From an uncultured Flavobacteriales bacterium (lineage in GTDB: Bacteria > Bacteroidota > Bacteroidia > Flavobacteriales > UBA7430): a stretch of 5,615 bases of DNA. Shown piece after piece: positions 1 through 5,485 of this stretch (its first letter is position 1; the number at the start of each line of letters is the position of its first letter). The notes beneath the pieces are model-generated. The model was not told where the DNA came from. It saw nothing but the letters and a program-made list of their open reading frames with translations, and searched no databases. Location: contig CAJWJW010000095.1 of the NCBI GenBank assembly GCA_913041775.1, forward strand, positions 1 through 5,615, written 5' to 3'. The position numbers and the translations under genes are program-made.

Positions 1-206
1 GAGGTAAAGGTCTTTTAAATGCAATTGTTATTAAGCCTAAAGGCGATATTGAAGCATGGGATGTATGTATGAAATTACGTGATAACGGTCTTTTAGCGAA
101 GCCTACACACGGTGACATAATTCGTTTTGCTCCTCCTTTAGTAATGACAGAAGAGCAATTGATGGAATGTATAGAAATCATTAAAAAGACTATTCTTTCA
201 TTCTAA
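1..206 (+). CDS. rocD: Ornithine aminotransferase (ornithine--oxo-acid transaminase), C-terminal 67 residues, 5' truncated by the window
   Basis: Reading from base 3 gives 67 codons before TAA at 204-206; the first two bases complete a codon that begins outside the window. The visible segment holds GKGLLNAIVI, then LRDNGLLAKPTHGDIIRFAP (about residues 29-48), and ends IEIIKKTILSF. These are the hallmark C-terminal blocks of ornithine-delta-aminotransferase, and the ending nearly matches, from memory, the mitochondrial enzyme of animals. The enzyme is a cytosolic PLP-dependent class III aminotransferase that converts ornithine and 2-oxoglutarate to glutamate-5-semialdehyde and glutamate, linking arginine breakdown to proline and glutamate. 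The PLP lysine lies upstream and is not visible. A terminator follows 18 bases after the stop, so the gene ends its transcription unit. Related class III aminotransferases such as acetylornithine aminotransferase are less likely, given the KPTHGDIIRFAPPL block. Confidence 0.93.
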   Translation, partial: GKGLLNAIVIKPKGDIEAWDVCMKLRDNGLLAKPTHGDIIRFAPPLVMTEEQLMECIEIIKKTILSF

Positions 207-224
207 GTTTATAGAATTCTAAAC

Positions 225-250
225 TCCCGCTCTATGTGGGATTTTTTTTT
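225..250 (+). terminator. Rho-independent terminator after ornithine aminotransferase
   Basis: A 6-base-pair stem (TCCCGC at 225-230 with GTGGGA at 236-241, including one G-T wobble) closes a five-base loop, TCTAT. It runs directly into nine Ts at 242-250. It sits between the ornithine aminotransferase stop and msrB, so msrB is probably transcribed mainly from its own promoter. Confidence 0.8.
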
Positions 251-283
251 GTTTTTTAGTAAACCATTAATTCGATATAATAT

Positions 284-661
284 ATGAAGACTCAAAAGGA
301 TTGGAAAGAAGAACTAAGTCCTGATACTTTTCACGTACTAAGAGACAAGGGTACCGAAAGGGCTTTTACAGGTATTTATAACGAGCACTTTGAAAAAGGA
401 GTTTATAGATGTGCTGGATGTGGTACCGATTTATTTGAATCAACTTCAAAGTTTAATTCTCACTGTGGCTGGCCAGCATTTTCTGAAGCTTTAAGTAAGA
501 ATGTAAAAGAAGAAAGAGATCTTACGCACGGAATGGTGCGCACAGAAATTATGTGTTCTAATTGCGATGGACACCTAGGGCATGTTTTTCCTGATGGACC
601 TACCGAAACCGGATTGAGATATTGTGTAAATTCACTATCTCTAGACTTCAAAGAAAAGTAA
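284..661 (+). CDS. msrB: Peptide-methionine (R)-S-oxide reductase MsrB
   Basis: This 125-residue protein is a single MsrB (SelR) domain, close to the length of stand-alone bacterial MsrB. MsrB reduces methionine-R-sulfoxide in oxidised proteins back to methionine, with thioredoxin normally as reductant. Two CxxC pairs, C43/C46 and C91/C94, form the structural zinc site. The signature block GHLGHVFPDGP spans residues 96-106. C114 in RYCVNS is the catalytic cysteine, and C61 in SHCGWPAF is at the place of the resolving cysteine of the E. coli enzyme. There is no signal peptide, so it should be cytosolic. No msrA domain is fused and no msrA gene is visible next to it. The ATG at 284 is chosen because the family N-terminus (W7, L11, then GTERAFTG at 23-30) follows at the expected distance. 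There is no Shine-Dalgarno, and I could not identify a TAnnTTTG promoter in the short upstream gap. Confidence 0.96.
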   Translation: MKTQKDWKEELSPDTFHVLRDKGTERAFTGIYNEHFEKGVYRCAGCGTDLFESTSKFNSHCGWPAFSEALSKNVKEERDLTHGMVRTEIMCSNCDGHLGHVFPDGPTETGLRYCVNSLSLDFKEK

Positions 662-756
662 TTGGCCATTTCCGTTTGCAATTTTCATTTTTTTGACCTA
701 CTATATTAGTGGAATTCGTTTTAAGTACTCAATTGTGGTAATTAGAACTCAGCAGA

Positions 757-788
757 TTGTAATTTTTCGGTGGAATTTCGTATTTTTG
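757..788 (+). promoter_or_regulatory. Bacteroidota-type promoter of the aconitase gene
   Basis: TTG at 757-759 (-33 element) is followed, after 21 bases, by TATTTTTG at 781-788, an exact match to the Bacteroidota -7 consensus TAnnTTTG. The established spacing is roughly 17-23 bases. Transcription should start at about 793-796, giving a leader of roughly 30 bases to the ATG at 824. The -7 box falls downstream of the GTG at 770, which rules out that codon as the start for a transcript from this promoter. Confidence 0.8.
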
Positions 789-823
789 CAAGCCTAACAA
801 ACGATTCATATAACTCATACTTC

Positions 824-3091
824 ATGGCATTCGATATAGATATGATCAAAAAGGTTTACGCTGCTTATCCAAAGCGTGTAGCTGCCGCAAGAGCAAAAGT
901 AAACAAACCATTAACTTTATCAGAAAAGATTTTATACACACACCTTTGGAATCAGAATACTTCTGAAGTATATACTCGTGGGGAATCTTATGTTGATTTT
1001 GCTCCCGATCGTGTAGCTATGCAAGATGCTACTGCACAAATGGCTTTACTACAGTTTATGCAAGCCGGAAAAGATAAAGTTGCTGTGCCTTCTACTGCGC
1101 ATGCCGATCACTTAATTCAAGCGAGAATCGGAGCATCAAAAGATTTACAAGACGGTATTAATAAGAACAATGAGGTATTTAACTTCTTAAGTTCTGTTTG
1201 TGATAAATACGGTATCGGTTTCTGGAAGCCAGGAGCGGGTATCATTCACCAAGTAGTTTTAGAAAATTATGCTTTCCCTGGAGGATTGATGATTGGTACA
1301 GATTCACATACAGTAAATGCGGGTGGATTAGGTATGGTAGCTATTGGTGTTGGTGGTGCCGATGCAGTTGATGTAATGGCTGATATGGCTTGGGAATTGA
1401 AATTCCCCAAATTAATCGGTGTTAAATTAACTGGTAAATTAAGTGGCTGGACTGCTCCTAAAGATGTAATTCTTAAGTTGGCAGGTATCCTTACCGTAAA
1501 AGGTGGTACTGGTTGTATAGTTGAATATTTTGGTGAAGGTGCTACAAGTTTATCGGCTACCGGAAAAGGAACGATTTGTAATATGGGTGCTGAAATTGGA
1601 GCTACTACTTCTACTTTTGGTTATGACGACTCTATGAGACGTTACTTAAATGCTACTGACAGAGCTGATGTAGTTACTTTAGCCGATGAGGTTGCTGAAC
1701 ACTTAACAGGTGATGCTGAGGTTTATGCAAACCCAGAAAAGTATTTCGATCAAGTTATAGAAATTAACTTATCAGAATTAACACCACATATTAACGGACC
1801 TTTTACTCCAGATTTAGCAACTCCTGTTGCAGAGATGAAAGAAAAGGCAGCTGCTAACGGATGGCCTATTGAAGTAGAATGGGCATTAATTGGTTCGTGT
1901 ACTAACTCTTCGTACGAAGATTTAACTCGTGCAGCTTCTATTGTTGATGATGCTGTAAATAAAGGAATTCAGCCAAAATCTATTTTAGGTATTAATCCAG
2001 GTTCTGAGCAAGTTCGTTTTACAGCTGAGCGAGATGGTTTGATTGATACTTTCAATAAGTTTGAATCGACTAAAATATTCACCAATGCTTGTGGTCCTTG
2101 TATCGGACAATGGGCTAGACCAGGTGCGGAGAAGCAAGAAAAAAATACAATCGTTCACTCGTTTAACAGAAACTTTGCTAAACGTGCCGATGGAAATCCG
2201 AATACTCACGCTTTTGTAACTTCTCCAGAAATGGTTGCTGCAATTGCAATTTCGGGTCGCTTAGACTTTAATCCATTAACAGACTTCCTTACCAATAATA
2301 AAGGTGAGCAATTGATGTTAGCGGAACCTACAGGTTCTGAACTTCCTTCTAATGGTTTTGCTGTGGAAGATAATGGTTACCAAGCTCCGGCAGCAGATGG
2401 TTCTGCTATTGAGGTTGTGGTAAATCCAGAATCAAAACGCTTACAGTTACTAAGTCCTTTTGCGGCTTGGGATGGTAAGAATATCTTAGGTGCTAAATTA
2501 TTAATCAAGGCTGAAGGTAAATGTACTACCGATCATATTTCTATGGCAGGTCCATGGTTACAATACCGTGGTCACTTAGATAACATTTCTAATAACTGTT
2601 TAATTGGTGCTGTAAACGCTTTTGGCGGCGCTATTAATAGCGTGAAGTCTCAGTTAGATGGTTCTGTAGATGAAGTCCCTAATGTAGCTAGAACGTATAA
2701 AGTGGCTGGTGTACTTTCTGTTGTTGTGGGAGACCATAATTACGGTGAAGGTTCTTCTCGTGAGCATGCTGCAATGGAACCTCGTCACCTAGGTGTTTGT
2801 GCGGTAATCGTGAAATCTTTCGCGCGTATCCACGAAACAAACCTTAAGAAACAAGGTATGTTAGGTTTAACCTTCACTAATGAAGCTGACTATAACTTAG
2901 TGCAAGAAGCAGATACATTCAACTTTACAGATTTAGCTGCATTTGCTCCAGGTAAGCAATTGTCTTTAGATTTAGTTCATGCTGATGGTACAACAGATTC
3001 TATTAAATTGAATCATACATACAATGCACAGCAAATTGAATGGTTTAAAGCAGGTTCTGCCTTAAACTTGATTAAAACTCAAAATGCTTAA
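824..3091 (+). CDS. acn: Aconitate hydratase, mitochondrial-type [4Fe-4S] enzyme
   Basis: This 755-residue enzyme interconverts citrate and isocitrate via cis-aconitate in the cytosolic TCA cycle. The cluster ligands are C359 (GSCTNSS), C423 and C426 (NACGPCIGQW), with almost the numbering and spacing of mature mitochondrial aconitase. Other diagnostic blocks are IGTDSHT and GVGGADAVDVMA in the N-terminal half, KGKCTTDHIS-like EGKCTTDHIS before the swivel domain, and YGEGSSREHAA from Y640, where S644 and R646 correspond to the catalytic serine and substrate-binding arginine. The C-terminus IEWFKAGSALN also matches mitochondrial-type enzymes rather than AcnB, or the longer IRP1-like AcnA. An in-frame GTG at 770 would add 18 residues (MEFRIFASL...). 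I reject it because the promoter -7 box lies inside that extension and because MAFDIDMIKKVYAAYPKRV is a natural start for this family in flavobacteria. Codon use is regular and no frameshift is seen. The gene has its own promoter and terminator, so it is probably monocistronic. Confidence 0.96.
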   Translation: MAFDIDMIKKVYAAYPKRVAAARAKVNKPLTLSEKILYTHLWNQNTSEVYTRGESYVDFAPDRVAMQDATAQMALLQFMQAGKDKVAVPSTAHADHLIQARIGASKDLQDGINKNNEVFNFLSSVCDKYGIGFWKPGAGIIHQVVLENYAFPGGLMIGTDSHTVNAGGLGMVAIGVGGADAVDVMADMAWELKFPKLIGVKLTGKLSGWTAPKDVILKLAGILTVKGGTGCIVEYFGEGATSLSATGKGTICNMGAEIGATTSTFGYDDSMRRYLNATDRADVVTLADEVAEHLTGDAEVYANPEKYFDQVIEINLSELTPHINGPFTPDLATPVAEMKEKAAANGWPIEVEWALIGSCTNSSYEDLTRAASIVDDAVNKGIQPKSILGINPGSEQVRFTAERDGLIDTFNKFESTKIFTNACGPCIGQWARPGAEKQEKNTIVHSFNRNFAKRADGNPNTHAFVTSPEMVAAIAISGRLDFNPLTDFLTNNKGEQLMLAEPTGSELPSNGFAVEDNGYQAPAADGSAIEVVVNPESKRLQLLSPFAAWDGKNILGAKLLIKAEGKCTTDHISMAGPWLQYRGHLDNISNNCLIGAVNAFGGAINSVKSQLDGSVDEVPNVARTYKVAGVLSVVVGDHNYGEGSSREHAAMEPRHLGVCAVIVKSFARIHETNLKKQGMLGLTFTNEADYNLVQEADTFNFTDLAAFAPGKQLSLDLVHADGTTDSIKLNHTYNAQQIEWFKAGSALNLIKTQNA

Positions 3092-3117
3092 TACTTTATC
3101 TTTTGATAAATAAATGA

Positions 3118-3147
3118 AATCCCGTTCCGTAAGGATCGGGATTTTTT
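3118..3147 (+). terminator. Rho-independent terminator of the aconitase gene
   Basis: The outer stem pairs AATCCCG (3118-3124) with CGGGATT (3137-3143). After one T-T mismatch, an inner stem TCC/GGA closes the loop GTAA (3129-3132), which fits the stable GNRA tetraloop class. A run of six Ts (3142-3147) follows. A smaller AT-rich hairpin, TTTATC-TTTT-GATAAA at 3095-3110, sits just after the stop codon and may add little. Confidence 0.9.
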
Positions 3148-3187
3148 AATTCTTAACTTTAACCACATTAAAAAAATACAAGCCATG

Positions 3188-3817
3188 ATGAAATCAATCA
3201 AACAGTTTTTACTTCTTTTTTCTACAATCGCATTATTTTCTGCTTGTACCGATACTAAAACTAAGGAAACTAGTATAAGTAAAAGTATTAAAGTAGATAA
3301 AGAGGTTCTTTATAGCTTTGATGAAACTCGTACAAAAGTATTTTGGGCTGGATATAAAACAGAAGATAAACTAAAAGTTATTGGACAATTTAAAGAATTA
3401 ACAACCGATAGGGGTGATCAACAATTTTCTTCTATTGAAGAATTGGTTAATGGAATAAATTTTTCTATTAATACCGCAAGCTCTATCTCGGGAGATGAAA
3501 TTAGAGATTTGAGTTTAAATGATTATTTCTTTAAGTTTTTTACTGATAACTTTGAAATTACGGGTGTTTTAGGAGCAATGACAGAGACGTCTATTACCGC
3601 AACAATTAATATATTAGGTGTTGCTAAGGAAATGGTTTTGAGCTATACAGTTACAGACAAAGTTTTAAAAATGAAAGGAACTCTTTCTTTAGAAGAATTT
3701 GGTGCAATTAAAGCTTATAAGAGTATACACGCAAAATGCTTCGATTTACACAAGGGTAAAACTTGGGACGAGGTAAACGTTATTATTGAAGTGCCTATTT
3801 TAAAGTCTATTCAATAG
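3188..3817 (+). CDS. YceI-like domain lipoprotein
   Basis: A short lysine-containing N-terminus, a hydrophobic stretch (FLLLFSTIALF) and the lipobox FSAC predict a lipoprotein, cleaved before the cysteine at residue 20 counted from the second ATG (3188), or 21 from the ATG at 3185. Either start is possible because the gene opens with two adjacent ATGs; neither has a Shine-Dalgarno. The mature part resembles the YceI fold: a first strand TKVFWAGYK, a central block FSINTASSISGDEIRDLSLNDYFF, then VLGVAKE-like ILGVAKEMVLSYTV, and an ending CFDLHKGKTWDEVNVIIEVPI of the kind seen in Bacteroidota YceI-like lipoproteins. YceI proteins are lipocalin-like beta barrels, and some bind polyisoprenoids. 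The ligand here is unknown. Residues after the lipid cysteine (TDTKTKE) are polar and charged, but I do not see a clear surface-export signal, so the leaflet is uncertain. The gene stands alone between two terminators. Confidence 0.8.
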   Translation: MKSIKQFLLLFSTIALFSACTDTKTKETSISKSIKVDKEVLYSFDETRTKVFWAGYKTEDKLKVIGQFKELTTDRGDQQFSSIEELVNGINFSINTASSISGDEIRDLSLNDYFFKFFTDNFEITGVLGAMTETSITATINILGVAKEMVLSYTVTDKVLKMKGTLSLEEFGAIKAYKSIHAKCFDLHKGKTWDEVNVIIEVPILKSIQ

Positions 3818-3838
3818 TCTATAATTTATGATATTAAC

Positions 3839-3870
3839 AGCCCATTTCGTTTAAACGAAATGGGCTTTCT
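3839..3870 (+). terminator. Perfect 28-base palindromic terminator after the lipoprotein gene
   Basis: The arm AGCCCATTTCGTTT (3839-3852) is followed at once by its exact reverse complement (3853-3866), and then by TTTCTTATTTT. In RNA the central TTTAAA would form the loop, leaving an 11-base-pair stem. The T-rich tail is only on the right, so it acts on + strand transcripts. No minus-strand gene approaches from the right. Confidence 0.88.
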
Positions 3871-3882
3871 TATTTTAATTAT

Positions 3883-3905
3883 CATACTGAACTTGTACTA
3901 GTATG
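3883..3905. repeat. Short inverted repeat upstream of umuC, possible operator
   Basis: CATACT (3883-3888) and AGTATG (3900-3905) are exact reverse complements separated by 11 bases. The right arm overlaps an 8-base palindrome, TACTAGTA (3896-3903). The position, about 75-95 bases before the umuC start, would suit a regulator site. I know of no matching binding motif, and short inverted repeats arise often by chance in AT-rich DNA. Confidence 0.3.
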
Positions 3906-3932
3906 TCACAAATTGTCATCTTTAATAGCGTC

Positions 3933-3949
3933 TTTTGAATTATTCAAAA
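3933..3949. repeat. Inverted repeat TTTTGAA-TTA-TTCAAAA before umuC, possible operator
   Basis: Two perfect 7-base arms (3933-3939 and 3943-3949) flank a 3-base centre, 28 bases before the umuC start. The geometry suits a dimeric repressor bound over the promoter, which would be sensible for a damage-inducible polymerase gene. It has no T-run after it and is too small to be a good terminator. The regulator is unknown, and the link to DNA damage is inference. Confidence 0.4.
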
Positions 3950-3965
3950 CCAATCAATAGTTTCG

Positions 3966-3973
3966 TAATTTAG
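3966..3973 (+). promoter_or_regulatory. Candidate -7 box for umuC (near consensus)
   Basis: TAATTTAG differs from TAnnTTTG at one position. It lies so close to the ATG at 3978 that transcription would begin at or next to the start codon. No TTG is found at the right distance upstream; the nearest, 3935-3937, is 28 bases away. The call is weak. Confidence 0.25.
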
Positions 3974-3977
3974 AGAA

Positions 3978-5195
3978 ATGATAGCCCTAGCCGACTGCAA
4001 TAATTTTTTCGCTTCTTGTGAGCGATCCATTCATCCCGAATTGGAAGGCAAACCCATTGTTGTTTTATCCAATAATGATGGTTGTATTATTGCGAGAAGT
4101 AATGAAGCTAAAGCTTTGGGCTATAAAATGGGAGAACCTGTTTTTAAGGTAAAGGACAGGCTAATTAGAGATAAGGTGTATATGTTTTCTGCTAATGTGA
4201 AATTGTATAGAGCAATTTCGCAAAAAATAATGGACATACTAAGCTCCGAATGTAATGCCATTGAAGTCTATTCTATAGATGAGGCTTTTATGGATTTTAC
4301 CGATGTTGCTGCGCCAGGTGAAAAAGCCATTCTATTAAGAGAACAGGTTTTAAAAGAAACAAAAATCCCTATTTCTATTGGAATAGCTAAGACGAAAGTT
4401 TTAGCCAAGCTAGGAAGTAATATAGCTAAGAAGCATACCAGTACTGGCGTATTTCTTTTAACTAACAACGATTTAATTGAGCGTGCACTAGGTTATTTCC
4501 CAATAGAAGATTTATGGGGTGTTGGTAGAAGGCATGCTAAGATGCTAAATGAAAAAGGAATATTTCAAGCATCTCAACTCGCTAAGTTAGAAGAGCCATG
4601 GCTTAGGAAATATATGAATATTGGTGGTGTAAGATTAGTGAGAGAGCTAAATGGAATTTCTTGTTCTAATTTAGTTGAAACACGAGCGGCTAAAAAGAGT
4701 ATTATGAGTTCGCGTTCTTTTAAACAAGAACTTAGCTCCTTAGCAGATTTAAATGAGCCCCTCACAAATTTCGCTAGTCTTTGTGCTTACAAACTGCGCC
4801 AACAAAAAAGCTGTGCAAAAAAGCTAGGTGTGTTTATTCAAACCAATAGGTTTAAACCAAATACGAAAATTCATAATGGCTATATAGAAGTCATTTTCCC
4901 TACAGCAACAAACGATTCTATAGAGATTATAAAAGCTACACATAAGGCTTTAGAAGAATTATATCAAAGTGACTGTCTTTATAAAAGAGCAGGTGTTGTA
5001 GTTTCAGATATTATCCCAGATTCTATAGTTCAGCTAAGTTTATTTAGTAATCATAATATTGTAAAACGTACTGCCCTGATGAAAGTATACGATAGTCTGA
5101 ATAGTAAAATGGGTCACGGTACTTTACGGTTATGTGTGCAAGGAACCGAAAAAGATTGGAGTCCTAGTAATGAGCCTATTGCTTTTGGTAATTGA
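3978..5195 (+). CDS. umuC: UmuC-type Y-family DNA polymerase (translesion synthesis), with an atypical C-terminus
   Basis: This 405-residue protein is the catalytic subunit type of DNA polymerase V. It opens with MIALADCNNFFASCE and GKPIVVLSNNDGCIIARS. The three metal-binding carboxylates are D6, D101 and E102 (YSIDEAFMD), the same numbering as E. coli UmuC. The helix-hairpin-helix motif WGVGRR lies at 180-185, followed by the little-finger domain. A sliding-clamp motif QLSLF is at 352-356, where E. coli UmuC has QLNLF. The protein then enters the family C-terminal (DUF4113-like) region (SLNSKMGHGTLRLCVQG) but ends EKDWSPSNEPIAFGN. The usual W...LSPxYTT segment is missing, so it is about 17 residues shorter than E. 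coli UmuC (422, from memory). No umuD lies immediately upstream, where it is usually found. The start at 3978 puts D6 in register. There is no clear Shine-Dalgarno, only AGAG just before the ATG. It copies past DNA lesions in the cytosol; whether it needs a UmuD partner is open. Confidence 0.93.
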   Translation: MIALADCNNFFASCERSIHPELEGKPIVVLSNNDGCIIARSNEAKALGYKMGEPVFKVKDRLIRDKVYMFSANVKLYRAISQKIMDILSSECNAIEVYSIDEAFMDFTDVAAPGEKAILLREQVLKETKIPISIGIAKTKVLAKLGSNIAKKHTSTGVFLLTNNDLIERALGYFPIEDLWGVGRRHAKMLNEKGIFQASQLAKLEEPWLRKYMNIGGVRLVRELNGISCSNLVETRAAKKSIMSSRSFKQELSSLADLNEPLTNFASLCAYKLRQQKSCAKKLGVFIQTNRFKPNTKIHNGYIEVIFPTATNDSIEIIKATHKALEELYQSDCLYKRAGVVVSDIIPDSIVQLSLFSNHNIVKRTALMKVYDSLNSKMGHGTLRLCVQGTEKDWSPSNEPIAFGN

Positions 5196-5372
5196 TGAAT
5201 CTAATTTTATGCTTATCCCTTAGATTACAGAATTGTATTTAAGCCTTGACTTTTTTATTCGCATTGTCTATTTTCTATTTCACAATATTTTTTCAATCGA
5301 AACAACTATTAAACAACTCTTTCAGGAAAATATGTTAGAAAATTGCTATAAAACAATGTTTTAGTAAAACTT

Positions 5373-5403
5373 AGGGGGTAATTGAGGGGGTAATTGAGGG
5401 GGT
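5373..5403 (+). repeat. Tandem 12-base repeats AGGGGGTAATTG (two full copies plus a 7-base partial)
   Basis: Full copies lie at 5373-5384 and 5385-5396, head to tail with no mismatch. A third begins at 5397 (AGGGGGT) and then diverges directly into the promoter -7 box. The result is three G5 tracts spaced 12 bases apart in an otherwise G-poor, AT-rich spacer. The position inside the promoter suggests an operator for a protein that binds direct repeats, but the binding protein is unknown. Confidence 0.85.
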
Positions 5404-5412
5404 GTATTTTTG
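5382..5412 (+). promoter_or_regulatory. Bacteroidota-type promoter of the last gene, overlapping the G-rich repeats
   Basis: TATTTTTG at 5405-5412 exactly matches the -7 consensus TAnnTTTG, and is the same octamer as in the aconitase promoter. TTG at 5382-5384, the end of the first full repeat, lies 20 bases upstream, at the established -33 spacing. Transcription should begin at about 5417-5420, leaving a leader of about 67 bases before the ATG at 5486. Confidence 0.75.
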
Positions 5413-5485
5413 TGAACATCATATATTATATTTAATTTAGGCTCATTAAAATTAAAATAAACAAGAATAACTCTAAACTACTTTG

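Larger units (their letters stand above)
5196..5485. other. 290-base AT-rich intergenic region
   Basis: The left part (5196 to about 5370) has no open frame of note and no convincing terminator for umuC. The best inverted repeat there, AATCTAA/TTAGATT at 5198-5226, has a 15-base loop and no adjoining T-run. A small hairpin GTTTT-AGT-AAAAC lies at 5358-5370, just before the G-rich repeats. The right part holds the repeats and promoter described separately, then a leader of about 70 bases with no Shine-Dalgarno. Confidence 0.6.

Noticed and set aside
276..281. TATAAT just before msrB, resembling an E. coli -10 box
   Set aside because: It ends two bases before the start codon, so transcription would begin inside the gene, and Bacteroidota housekeeping promoters use TAnnTTTG instead.
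460..681. Reverse-strand open frame of 73 codons over msrB
   Set aside because: It is antisense to a clear gene, with no recognisable domain or promoter. The same applies to reverse-strand frames at 1985-2209, 4268-4468 and 4574-4765.
710..781. Imperfect direct repeat TGGAATTCGT / TGGAATTTCGT upstream of aconitase
   Set aside because: The copies differ by an insertion and are about 60 bases apart; a chance match in AT-rich DNA is the simplest reading.
770..823. In-frame GTG-started N-terminal extension of aconitase
   Set aside because: It contains the -7 box of the gene's own promoter and has no family similarity; ATG 824 gives the natural N-terminus.
3154..3161. TAACTTTA as a -7 box for the lipoprotein gene
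   Set aside because: The final G is missing and there is no TTG at the right distance, so I cannot support it as a promoter.
5198..5226. AATCTAA/TTAGATT inverted repeat after umuC as a terminator
   Set aside because: It has an AT-rich 7-base stem, a 15-base loop and no T-run directly after it; the nearest T-run starts 25 bases later.
5246..5276. TTGAC with TATTTTCT 20 bases downstream, as a second promoter in the last intergenic region
   Set aside because: The -7 box misses the consensus at its last two positions, and it lies over 200 bases from the next gene, with no sign of a small RNA gene.
5374..5402. G-quadruplex from the G5 tracts
   Set aside because: Only three G5 tracts are present and no fourth lies close by, so a standard four-tract quadruplex is not supported.
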